A DNA stretch of 32,195 bases from positions 1 to 32,195 of the forward strand of contig CAMNJH010000010.1 in NCBI GenBank assembly GCA_946541275.1, given 5' to 3'. Positions 15,238-23,285 of the stretch are shown piece by piece (the first letter of the stretch is position 1; each line of letters opens with the position of its first letter). This stretch comes from an uncultured Prevotellaceae bacterium (GTDB taxonomy: Bacteria; Bacteroidota; Bacteroidia; Bacteroidales; Bacteroidaceae). A model generated the notes under the pieces. It saw nothing but the letters and a program-made list of their open reading frames with translations. It did no database searches and was not told where the DNA came from. The position numbers and the translations under genes are program-made.

Positions 15238-17453
15238 TTCTTGACGTATTTCTTATGGTTCTTGATATAGAGGTTGCTGGACAATGTGGCCCGAAGCCCC
15301 GAGAGACTATAAATAGTATCAGTATCGGGCAGGCGCTGAGGGGTGAGGATGGCACTAGAGGTTGTTCCCAACAGTTTCCATGAGCCCAGCATGACATCGT
15401 GTGAGCCCTGCGTCTCGGTGATGACCAGACGGTAATAGCGATAGGGCTGGCCGAAAGCGGGACTTTTCAGGGAATAGTCGGGATTCAGGACTCCTGCCCG
15501 CCGCAGTTCGTCGACGGCTTCCATGAGCATCATGCCGGTCTGCTGGCGTGACGTGTCGTGTACATCATTATTGATATTGTACTGCTGAGTCCAGTAGGGG
15601 TTGATGACGAACCACGTCTTGTTCAGCGCAGCCAGTTCGGCTGAGCGGGCCTGTTCGAGCAGCCACTTGGTGTAGCGGAACTGATGCTCCTGACTGAGCT
15701 TGCCTGACAGAATCCACTGCGTCAGGTAGCGAATGAAGATGCCTTTAAACATGCCGCCATCGTCCTGGTTGTAGTTCTGGCGCTCGTTCATGATGCCTTT
15801 GGGCGAATACCACTTGCCAAAGAGCAGCAGATCAAGCAGGTCGGTGGCCGTCTGGCGATAATGCTCCTCACCCGTAATCTTGTACAGCTCGAGCAGTCCG
15901 CCCACCCAGGTTCCCTGATTATAGGAGAAGGTGACTTCGTGGTTGTTGTTCTGCGGGGTGTCCTTCACCACGCCATCAGGGAAGCGGCTGTGGTCGCGCA
16001 TGTATTCATAGATGCGCAAAGCCCAGTCCAGATACTTCTGCTCGCCAGTGGTCTGGTAGAGCCGGGCAGCCAGAATCATGGCCGGAGCATTGGAGCAGGC
16101 GTTCTTGCCAGCGCCGTCGCCCGTCACATTTTTGTTCCAGTGGATGCCACCGCCGTCGACATTGCTCCATCCGCCGATAATATCGTTGAAGAGCAAGGTG
16201 ACCTGGTTCATATACTGCCGGCTGAAGTTGGCGTTGGCCTCGCAGCCACGCAGCAAGGCCAGGGCCATCCACTCCATATCATCATAGAAATGATTGATGA
16301 GTGTGTTGCCATTGCGCTCCCGGGTGCCCATGATGAGCTGCGACAGCTTGGTGAGCTTCAGCCCCTGATGGGTGCGGTTGTAGCAATCCAAGTAATTATC
16401 GATGGCATGGGCCGCCCACCAATAGCCACCCCAGTCTTCATTCCGCTTGGAGGCATCCTGGGCCCAGTCGGCAATCCAGTAGATGCCGCTAGTGCCCTGC
16501 CGGCGCTCCAGATTCTGCTCACAGAATTCCAGCATGCGGTCGGCCACGTCGGCATAGTCAGCATGCGTGCCCGTGCCCCCCAGCCTGTAACGCTGCTCAT
16601 AGAGGTCAACACTCAGGGAGAGGGCATTGTGCTGCACATCCAGGGTGACCCACTGCTGCCCATCGTTGGAGGCCAGCAGCTCCCAGCAGTTGGGGCGCCG
16701 GTCCTGATAGGCCAGTGAGGTCATGCCCAGCGCATAGCCGGTGATGGTCGTGGGCTGCTGGAACTCGTACTGGAACCACGTGTTCAACAGCCCGTTGTAG
16801 CGCGTCTGGCCGTCGAAGTTGTCAATCTCCTGACGGTCGGCACTGGGAATCTCGGCCATCGTTGCTGCATCGCCATCGATGAGACGATCCATATAGCGGG
16901 CCTTGGCGGAGCCTGTGATGGTGCCATTGGCGGTAGTGGCCAGATTCTCATCGTCGGTCTGAGGATAGCCAAGCAACTGGATGTCAGCAATGCGCACGCC
17001 GGCATCAGCCGAGGCCTGTTTAAGCACCAGCTTGAACCAGGCAAAGCCGCCGCTGGGGCCACCGTTGATGAGCCGCTCACGGAAACGCTGATTGAATGTC
17101 AGGGTGAAGGTGCGCACGGAGCGCCATTCCTGTCCGTCGGCAGAGACAAACAGCTGCAGCTGACGGAGGTCGCAGTTGGCATCGTCGCCACTCACCACCG
17201 TCAGCCCTTTCAGCACATAGGGACGGGGAGCCTTGAGTATGATCTCCTCTGTGCCAGCAAGCTGCGGCAGAGTGAAAAGGGTCAGGTCGTTCTTGTCGAA
17301 CAACGGCGTGACATCAGCCTCGAAGCCTGAGACCTTCACCTCGCAGTCGTCAACAATGCTATAGTCAGTCAAAGTCTTCTGTGCCCATGCCGACGTGACG
17401 ATGAACGCACCAGTCAGACTCAGGGAAAAGCATCTTCGCAGTAGGTTCTTCAT
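15234..17453 (-). CDS. GH76 endo-alpha-1,6-mannanase with N-terminal carbohydrate-binding-like domain
   Basis: This 739-residue protein has a signal peptide (ending TSAWAQ), then about 250 residues of beta-rich, discoidin/F5-8-type sequence (for example LQLFVSADGQEWRSVRTFTL and CWELLASNDGQQWVTLDV) that should bind carbohydrate. A GH76 catalytic domain at about 285-640 carries the Asp pair in FYDDMEWMA (D391, D392) plus DGGGIHWNK and NACSNAPAMILAARLY. The C-terminus again has a short tail, TIYSLSGLR ... SSNLYIKNHKKYVKK. It is larger than its neighbour and only distantly similar, so the pair is not a recent duplication. Four-base overlaps with both neighbours indicate coupled translation. The expected role is cleavage of alpha-1,6-mannan, probably binding polymer through the added domain. 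Confidence 0.87.
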   Translation of the reverse strand: MKNLLRRCFSLSLTGAFIVTSAWAQKTLTDYSIVDDCEVKVSGFEADVTPLFDKNDLTLFTLPQLAGTEEIILKAPRPYVLKGLTVVSGDDANCDLRQLQLFVSADGQEWRSVRTFTLTFNQRFRERLINGGPSGGFAWFKLVLKQASADAGVRIADIQLLGYPQTDDENLATTANGTITGSAKARYMDRLIDGDAATMAEIPSADRQEIDNFDGQTRYNGLLNTWFQYEFQQPTTITGYALGMTSLAYQDRRPNCWELLASNDGQQWVTLDVQHNALSLSVDLYEQRYRLGGTGTHADYADVADRMLEFCEQNLERRQGTSGIYWIADWAQDASKRNEDWGGYWWAAHAIDNYLDCYNRTHQGLKLTKLSQLIMGTRERNGNTLINHFYDDMEWMALALLRGCEANANFSRQYMNQVTLLFNDIIGGWSNVDGGGIHWNKNVTGDGAGKNACSNAPAMILAARLYQTTGEQKYLDWALRIYEYMRDHSRFPDGVVKDTPQNNNHEVTFSYNQGTWVGGLLELYKITGEEHYRQTATDLLDLLLFGKWYSPKGIMNERQNYNQDDGGMFKGIFIRYLTQWILSGKLSQEHQFRYTKWLLEQARSAELAALNKTWFVINPYWTQQYNINNDVHDTSRQQTGMMLMEAVDELRRAGVLNPDYSLKSPAFGQPYRYYRLVITETQGSHDVMLGSWKLLGTTSSAILTPQRLPDTDTIYSLSGLRATLSSNLYIKNHKKYVKK

Positions 17454-19759
17454 TTCTCCAGTTCATTGGTAAAAGAATAGGGTGCAGCCTCATCGCTGAT
17501 GCCCCGCTGCTGGTTGGGCTGGGCCTGCATCTGATAGCTGATGACGGCGCCCTGCGTCAGCTGGCCATGCTCCAGATAGTTGCGGTCATAGGGCTGACCA
17601 TTCAGGGTCATCCGGCCTATATAGGGGTACTGCACATTGTCAGCCTCAATACGGATGTCCTTGCCCTGTGGCAGATGGACAGTGACGTGGTGGAAGTAGG
17701 GCGTGCCCAGTGCGTACTGGTTAGAGCCGGGACAAACAGGATAGAACCCCATGGCCGAGAAGACATACCAGGCTGAGGTCTGACCGTTGTCCTCATCACC
17801 ACAATAACCATCGGGGGCTGAGGTATAGAAACGGTCCATCACCTGGCGCACGCGCTGCTGGGCTTTCCAGGGCTGCGAAGCCCAGTCGTACAGATAAATC
17901 ATGTGCTGGATGGGCTGGTTGCCATGGGCATAATTGCCCATGTTCATGATTTGCATCTCACGGATTTCGTGAATGACGCTGCCATAATAGCTCTCATCGA
18001 ACAGGGGCGGCACGCTGAACACGGAGTCGAGCATCTGCACAAACACATCCTTGCCCCCCATGAGGCGGATGAGTCCCTGCGGGTCGTGAAACACCGACCA
18101 GGTGTAGTGCCAGGCATTGCCCTCAGTGAAGGCATCGCCCCACTTCAGCGGACTGAACGGGCTCTGAAAGGCACCATCCTCATTGCGGCCACGCATCAGC
18201 CGGGTGTCGCGGTCGAACACATTCCTGTAGTTCAGGGCATGCTCCTTGAAGGGCTTCAGCTCCTTGGCCTTCTTGCCCAGCTTCTTGCCCAACTGGTAGA
18301 TGCACCAATCGTCATAGGCATACTCCAGCGTGCGAGCCACGCTCTCGTTGATTTTCACGTCGTAGGGCACATAGCCCAGACGGTTGTAGTATTCAAAGCC
18401 CAGACGGCCAGTAGAGGATACGCTGGGATGGACTGCATTGGCTCCGTGCTTGACAGCTTCCCAAAGGGTTTCGATGTCATAGCCCGAAGCGCCTGATAAC
18501 TTGAGGAAGGCATCAGCCACGACTGACGCGGAGTTATTGCCCACCATGCAGCCGCGATGGCCCGGACTGGCCCATTCGGGCAGGAAGCCACTTTCCAAGT
18601 AGCAGTTCACCAGTCCCTCTTGCATCTTCACGCTCATCTCCGGATAGACCAGATTCAGCAGGGGGAACAAGGAGCGGAAGGTATCCCAGAAACCTGTGTC
18701 GGTGAAATAATAGCCAGGACACACCTTGCCCGTATGGGGACTATAGTGAACAGGCTTGCCCTGGGCATCCATCTCGTAGAAAGCACGGGGGAACAGCACT
18801 GAGCGATAGAGACAGGAATAGAACGTGCGCAGATGGTCGACGTCCTCACGGATGGAGGATGACTGGAAGTCACCTACTTCAATGCGACCCAGCACGTCGT
18901 TCCAGCGCTGGCGGCCCTGCTGGCAGATTCGCTCGAAGGCAAACCCCTGGCCCAGTTCCTGCAGATTGCGCTCGGCCTGCTGCTGACTGATGAACGAGGA
19001 GGCCACTCGGGCCGTCACCTGCTCACCCCTGCGGGTGGACATGGTGACCACGGCTCCCTGACGGTCGCCATCAACCTGCTGGCTCAACCTGAAATCGTGG
19101 TCCAGCTCTATGACGAAATAGTTGCGGAAGTTCTCAGGTACGCCTCCACTGTTTTTCACCGTGTAGCCCGTGATACGCCGACGGGCCACGTCGACCTTCA
19201 CTTGAGATCCGCCATCGAAAGCATCGACCACAATGTTGGCCTGCTGCGTCTCTGGGAAAGTGAAGCGCAGCAGGGCAGCCCGCTCAGTGGGCGTCAGCTC
19301 TGCCAGCACATCCCAGTCGGCCAGGTAGACACTATAATAATAAGGTGTAGCCGTCTCTGCCTTGTGGCTGAACCATGATGCCCGCTCGTCTTCATTGAAA
19401 ACAGGACTGCCCGTGGTGGCCATCACGGCAAACTGGCCATAGTCATTAATCCACGGCGATGGCTGGTGGGTCTGCTTCAGGCCCCGTATCTTGTCTTCCG
19501 TGTAGACATACTGCCAACCGTCACCCATGCGACCCGTCTGGGGCGTCCAGAAATTCATGCCCCAGGGCAGCGCCACTGCAGGATAGGTATTGCCAGTGGA
19601 AAGCGAATGCTTGGACAATGTGCCTACCAGTGTGCTCACGTAATCAACGGGCGACAGACGCTTTCCCTGCCCCTCACCATCAGGAAGGGGGGTGGCGACC
19701 TCTGCCGGACAAAGGGTAATAAAGGACAAAAAGAAACCTAAAAATACTACTCTTCTCAT
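17450..19759 (-). CDS. GH92 exo-alpha-mannosidase
   Basis: This 769-residue protein matches GH92, calcium-dependent inverting exo-alpha-mannosidases that trim side chains of mannan or N-glycans. Motifs seen are ISTLVGT-like SPVDYVSTLVGT, GNTYPAVALPWGMNFWTPQT, GLKQTHQPSPWINDYG, FTEGNAWHYTW with the likely acid E546, and CGDEDNGQTSAWYVFSAMGF with the likely base pair D655/D657, plus YALGTPYF. The length is normal. A signal peptide (MRRVVFLGFFLSFITLCPA) is followed by PLPDGEGQGK, encoded by a copy of the GC-rich palindrome that occurs throughout this operon. Linkage specificity (alpha-1,2, -1,3 or -1,4) cannot be read from sequence. It follows the DUF1735 gene by 53 nt and overlaps the next gene by 4 bp. 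Confidence 0.9.
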   Translation of the reverse strand: MRRVVFLGFFLSFITLCPAEVATPLPDGEGQGKRLSPVDYVSTLVGTLSKHSLSTGNTYPAVALPWGMNFWTPQTGRMGDGWQYVYTEDKIRGLKQTHQPSPWINDYGQFAVMATTGSPVFNEDERASWFSHKAETATPYYYSVYLADWDVLAELTPTERAALLRFTFPETQQANIVVDAFDGGSQVKVDVARRRITGYTVKNSGGVPENFRNYFVIELDHDFRLSQQVDGDRQGAVVTMSTRRGEQVTARVASSFISQQQAERNLQELGQGFAFERICQQGRQRWNDVLGRIEVGDFQSSSIREDVDHLRTFYSCLYRSVLFPRAFYEMDAQGKPVHYSPHTGKVCPGYYFTDTGFWDTFRSLFPLLNLVYPEMSVKMQEGLVNCYLESGFLPEWASPGHRGCMVGNNSASVVADAFLKLSGASGYDIETLWEAVKHGANAVHPSVSSTGRLGFEYYNRLGYVPYDVKINESVARTLEYAYDDWCIYQLGKKLGKKAKELKPFKEHALNYRNVFDRDTRLMRGRNEDGAFQSPFSPLKWGDAFTEGNAWHYTWSVFHDPQGLIRLMGGKDVFVQMLDSVFSVPPLFDESYYGSVIHEIREMQIMNMGNYAHGNQPIQHMIYLYDWASQPWKAQQRVRQVMDRFYTSAPDGYCGDEDNGQTSAWYVFSAMGFYPVCPGSNQYALGTPYFHHVTVHLPQGKDIRIEADNVQYPYIGRMTLNGQPYDRNYLEHGQLTQGAVISYQMQAQPNQQRGISDEAAPYSFTNELEK
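19662..19695 (-). repeat. GC-rich palindromic repeat, in frame after the GH92 signal peptide
   Basis: In coding direction it reads CCACCCCCCTTCC, a short loop, then GAGGGGCAGGG. It is translated as PLPDGEGQGK directly after the predicted signal peptide and before the conserved SPVDYV start of the enzyme. It is the most divergent of the six copies in this operon. Confidence 0.6.
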
Positions 19760-19812
19760 ATTTCTATTCTGGCGGTTTATTCAAGTTTCGGGCACTTGCT
19801 AACTCCTCACTC

Positions 19813-20901
19813 TTACCACTGAATGGCCTGATCCTCGTTAGGAATCTGAGTATTCAGCTGACGCTCCAGTGTCAGGATGCCCTTCACGGTGTAAACCATG
19901 GGGTAGTTCTCCACCGACGTGTAATCGGTGTAGTCATACTCAATGCCGCTGATGATGACATAGTGATGCAGCAGATAGGGCTGCACCTCGTCGGCCTGTT
20001 CGTAAATACGATACTGCGGAACGCCTCGCGTGGTGAACAGGTTCTTATCACTATTGTCGGCAGTCAGCTTTACCGTGCCCTGCATGCCATCAGCCGAGGT
20101 GGGGACGAACTGGAACTTCACTTTGTAGAAACGACGATCCACGCGTGACTCGTCAATATTACCCATATAGAAGAACACTGAGTTCTCGTCGACCACATAT
20201 CCGCGGGCCGTCTCCATGCCAGTGGCATTGTTCGGGTCGGCAGCATTGGTCACCGTAAGCGTCGTGGCTGAGTAGTTGCCGGAAAAGTCGTTATAAGGAT
20301 AAACGCGCAGCATGGCCTTGGCATAGTTCTTGCGGGGATGGGGCTTATAGGCAGCGTCTTGCTTCACCTCAATGGGCAGTACCCACTTCTCGACCATGTC
20401 GATATTCTTGAAGTTGAAATTGATGCGCAGCAGGCCCACATCCTCACCACTCTTGATGGACACAGTAGAAGGATAATCGGCAAAGGTGCTCATGTCCTTA
20501 TAATAGAGGTCGGTGATGTCAGGACGGTAGGTGGGACTGCCGAAACGCTCGTAGTTCAATACGTCGAGTGTATCGCTATGGCCCACTACCACCTGGAGGT
20601 CACGGCCATTGGTGGTCGTACCGGCCACGATGACGGGCAGGTCATAGGACGATTTTCCTTCCTCGCCATACATGAGCGAGCCGTCGTCATTGTGACGCGA
20701 ATAGGGCACATAGACTGCCGTCACGCCATTATCGTTGAGCGGTGCCTTAAAGCTGATATACTTCTCGTACTGCTCGTCCTTCCACTCATCGTTACAGCTG
20801 GTGAAGAAGGGAATGGCGAGGAGCAGCAGACCCACTCCCCAGCCCCTCCCTATGAGAGAGGGGAGTATATAGTTATTTACGTTACAGCTTTTCATTTTCA
20901 T
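19813..20901 (-). CDS. Surface glycan-binding lipoprotein, DUF1735/DUF4361 type
   Basis: This 362-residue lipoprotein (lipobox FFTSC) resembles the DUF1735 plus DUF4361 proteins found next to SusD in mannan and N-glycan utilization loci. It has an N-terminal DUF1735-like beta-sandwich (residues about 50-170; ISFKAPLNDNG, SSYDLPVIVAG, VLPIEVKQD) and a C-terminal DUF4361-like part (NDFSGNYSATTLTV, RFYKVKFQF, LTLERQL). It probably sits on the outer-membrane surface and holds polysaccharide for SusCD. The signal peptide is odd: before the hydrophobic LLLLAIPFF run it contains LPSLIGRGWGVG, encoded by a copy of the GC-rich palindrome. The assignment is from memory of motifs, so the domain names are less certain than the general role. 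Confidence 0.75.
   Translation of the reverse strand: MKMKSCNVNNYILPSLIGRGWGVGLLLLAIPFFTSCNDEWKDEQYEKYISFKAPLNDNGVTAVYVPYSRHNDDGSLMYGEEGKSSYDLPVIVAGTTTNGRDLQVVVGHSDTLDVLNYERFGSPTYRPDITDLYYKDMSTFADYPSTVSIKSGEDVGLLRINFNFKNIDMVEKWVLPIEVKQDAAYKPHPRKNYAKAMLRVYPYNDFSGNYSATTLTVTNAADPNNATGMETARGYVVDENSVFFYMGNIDESRVDRRFYKVKFQFVPTSADGMQGTVKLTADNSDKNLFTTRGVPQYRIYEQADEVQPYLLHHYVIISGIEYDYTDYTSVENYPMVYTVKGILTLERQLNTQIPNEDQAIQW
20831..20866 (-). repeat. GC-rich palindromic repeat inside the DUF1735 signal peptide
   Basis: On the plus strand it reads CCCACTCCCCAGCCCCTCCC, a short loop and GAGAGGGGAGT, so CCCCTC and GAGGGG can pair. It is translated in frame as PSLIGRGWGVG. The coding strand has four G-runs of three or more, with loops of 1, 2 and 3 nt. 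Confidence 0.75.
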
Positions 20902-20940
20902 TAAGAATTAATTAGATGGTTTGTTCATTTTATTATGTAA

Positions 20941-20979
20941 CCACTCCCATCCCTCCATGGAGAGGCAGGGGGAGGGCTC
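20941..20979 (-). repeat. GC-rich palindromic repeat behind the SusD stop codon
   Basis: It begins CCACTCCC like the copies at 20831 and 28241, and contains CCCTCCATGGAGAGG and GGGGGAGGG. It lies just beyond the SusD stop codon and is untranslated. A T-run on the plus strand (20978-20985) sits on the SusD side, so it is not a standard terminator for the SusD transcript. Confidence 0.7.
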
Positions 20980-20983
20980 TTTT

Positions 20984-23233
20984 TTAATCATTGTATTTCC
21001 ATCCAGGGTTCTGTACCAGATTCTTGTTTCGCTTCAGGTCAGTAAAGGAAATGGGCCAGAAGTACATCTTGTCAGTGAAGGTAGCTGAGAGATTGTAGAC
21101 AGGAATGACTTGCATGAACTCATCCTTACTCTGCGACGTCATGAAGACATTCAGGCCATAAACGCGCTTGTTCTCTTCCACTGGGGCATCCATCCAGCGA
21201 CGCAGGTCGAAATAGCGTTTGCCCTCACCCATGAACTCAATCATGCGCTCACGCTTCAGCTTGGCACGCAAAAGGTCCTGACTGGCATATTCATCAGCCG
21301 TATAGTCGGGCAGACCGGCGCGGATACGTACTGGGCGGATGCCGCGTTTCATCTCCTGAACATTGCGGCCTGTGATAGTCACATCAGCGCCCTGCCACGT
21401 CTGCTGCACGTAGGTCTGACCTTCGGTCAACTCGTTCAGGCACTCAGCATAGAGCAACAGAATATCAGCATAGCGGATGGCAGGCTCGAACTTGGCCTGG
21501 ATGTGACCATAGGAGCCGCCGCCACTGGGCTGTGCCTCAAAATAATCGCGGGGATGATAGTACTTCTTCACGCCTATTCCGGTACGAAGATAGGCAAAGG
21601 AGTTGCGATAGCCGTCAGCACCACTGCGATAGTATGTCACCTGTACATTATGCTCAGTAACCGATGACTTACCCAGCTGCTCCCAAATGGTTCCATTGTA
21701 TGCTACTGAGGCATAGAATCGGGGTTCACGACCAGCATACTGATGCGATACATTCAGACGCTGCGAGGAAGCTGCACTGGTGCTGGTGGGATTGCCCAGC
21801 ACTTCAGGATAGACATTGTTCTGTATCTCGCTACGAGTGATGAAACCCTCGGGGCGATTGCGGTCATTGCCAGGATTATCAACGGTTGTTGCGCCGGGCG
21901 TTCTCCACTCCCTGTACATGCCATCCACATCCGAGCCATCCTTCATGTAATAGGTATCCACCATCTTCTGCGTCAGGCCGTGTGTATTCCAACCATTGAG
22001 CGATGTAGGCATGGAATGACCGACGAGCGAGGCCAGGCCGTTGTCATGGTCGTTGGTCTCAATATTGCCACGGGTGAAAATCAGCTCAGGATTGCCTGTG
22101 GGACTGGCCACACCGTTGAACAGATTACGATACGACAGATAGGGGTCGATGTTCTTCCAACCCTCAGGCCAGTTCTTCTCAGAGAAGTCACCATCAGCAG
22201 GCGGAATGACCGAGATGGGCCGGTCGTCGCTGGCCACATCATTATAGGGTTCTGTATAGAGCTGATAGACGCCCAGGTCCATCACATCCTTACAGGCGGC
22301 GGCAGCACGGGCCCACTTGGTCTCATCATACGTCAGGGAAAGGAGCGGAGTGCCGTCGAAATTGCGCAGTTGCTGGGCCACATTGTCTGTCACGTTCGCG
22401 GGATGATGTCCGTTCTTCAGCTGTCCGTTGGCCAAGGGCGACGCAGCATAAGTGAGCACGATGGCACGGGTGGCCAGCGCAGCACCAATGGTGGGGCGCA
22501 TCACGTTGTTCTCGTCACGCGTATAGTTCTTCAGCTCCTTGGCAGCCTGCAGCATCTCTGAAGCTATATAAGTAGCCGTCTCTTCGTAGGTGGAACGGGG
22601 AGTAGCCAACTCGTCGTACTCCAGCGTATAGTCAGCGCCTTCGTCGGCCATGATGGGCACAGGACCGAACTTGCGTAACAGCAACCAGTAATAATAGGCA
22701 CGCACGAAACGGGCTTGTCCACGATAGTCTTCAATCTCGTCTGCACTCATTGAAGTGTTGCGATAGATATTGTGGATGAAGATGGAGGCCTGATAGATGC
22801 CCTGATAGCAACGCACCCAGGCATTCTGGCCCTCGCTCTCGTCGTAGTTGCCTTCGTGGAAGGAATTATACGAAGCGTAGTCGGCATCCTTGGAGTCGCC
22901 AAAGGAGTTGTCACGGTCGCCGTAGTACATATCATCATCGAAGTTGAATGGATTCCAAGCACTACCGTCGGCTCCCGTTGCTCCCTTTGAACCCACTTCA
23001 ATGTTGCAACCATTGAGGAAGGAATAGGCATGAGCCAACCACTGGTCACACTGGATCTTATCGGTGAACACACTTTCCAGTGTCTTGCGGTCCTCGAAAT
23101 ATTTGTCGGAATCAAGGTCGGTACAACTGGTGAGCAACCCAGCCCCTACCCCTCCCCAGGAGAAGGGGGCAACGATAGCTAAGAGCCAGAAGGCAGCAAC
23201 CTTTACTCGCTTTGTCAAATAGTTTGGTTTCAT
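20984..23233 (-). CDS. SusD/RagB-type outer-membrane glycan-binding lipoprotein
   Basis: This 749-residue SusD homologue acts as the lid of the SusC transporter and binds the target glycan on the cell surface. The lipobox is LLTSC. The helical TPR-like body includes VRCYQGIYQASIFIHNIYRN and GQARFVRAYYYWLLLRKFGP, both diagnostic. The C-terminal SusD domain holds RYADILLLYAECLNE and KLKRERMIEFMGEGKRYFDL. At 749 residues it is longer than the usual 500-650. The signal peptide contains PFSWGGVGAG just before the lipobox, encoded by one of the GC-rich palindromes. The gene follows susC by 52 nt in the normal SusC-then-SusD order. Its neighbours point to alpha-mannan as ligand. Confidence 0.93.
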   Translation of the reverse strand: MKPNYLTKRVKVAAFWLLAIVAPFSWGGVGAGLLTSCTDLDSDKYFEDRKTLESVFTDKIQCDQWLAHAYSFLNGCNIEVGSKGATGADGSAWNPFNFDDDMYYGDRDNSFGDSKDADYASYNSFHEGNYDESEGQNAWVRCYQGIYQASIFIHNIYRNTSMSADEIEDYRGQARFVRAYYYWLLLRKFGPVPIMADEGADYTLEYDELATPRSTYEETATYIASEMLQAAKELKNYTRDENNVMRPTIGAALATRAIVLTYAASPLANGQLKNGHHPANVTDNVAQQLRNFDGTPLLSLTYDETKWARAAAACKDVMDLGVYQLYTEPYNDVASDDRPISVIPPADGDFSEKNWPEGWKNIDPYLSYRNLFNGVASPTGNPELIFTRGNIETNDHDNGLASLVGHSMPTSLNGWNTHGLTQKMVDTYYMKDGSDVDGMYREWRTPGATTVDNPGNDRNRPEGFITRSEIQNNVYPEVLGNPTSTSAASSQRLNVSHQYAGREPRFYASVAYNGTIWEQLGKSSVTEHNVQVTYYRSGADGYRNSFAYLRTGIGVKKYYHPRDYFEAQPSGGGSYGHIQAKFEPAIRYADILLLYAECLNELTEGQTYVQQTWQGADVTITGRNVQEMKRGIRPVRIRAGLPDYTADEYASQDLLRAKLKRERMIEFMGEGKRYFDLRRWMDAPVEENKRVYGLNVFMTSQSKDEFMQVIPVYNLSATFTDKMYFWPISFTDLKRNKNLVQNPGWKYND
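23137..23170 (-). repeat. GC-rich palindromic repeat inside the SusD signal peptide
   Basis: In coding direction it reads GCCCCCTTCTCC, then GGGGAGGGGTAGGGGCTGGG. It is translated in frame as PFSWGGVGAG between the hydrophobic core (FWLLAIV) and the lipobox. The coding strand has four G-runs with 1-2 nt loops, an ideal G-quadruplex pattern. Confidence 0.75.
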
Positions 23234-23285
23234 ATCTTGTTCAATTTTAGTTCTGTTAATTACTAACCTTTCTCGGGGCTGGAGA

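Noticed and set aside
15861..16718. A long plus-strand frame opposite the GH76 gene, with several similar ones opposite the GH92, SusD and SusC genes.
   Set aside because: They lie wholly antisense to genes with clear family motifs, have repetitive Val/Ile/His-rich composition, and follow from the codon bias of the true genes.
13654..17453. The two GH76 genes as a recent tandem duplication.
   Set aside because: They share only family motifs, differ in length and domain content (one has an extra N-terminal binding region), and show no extended identity.
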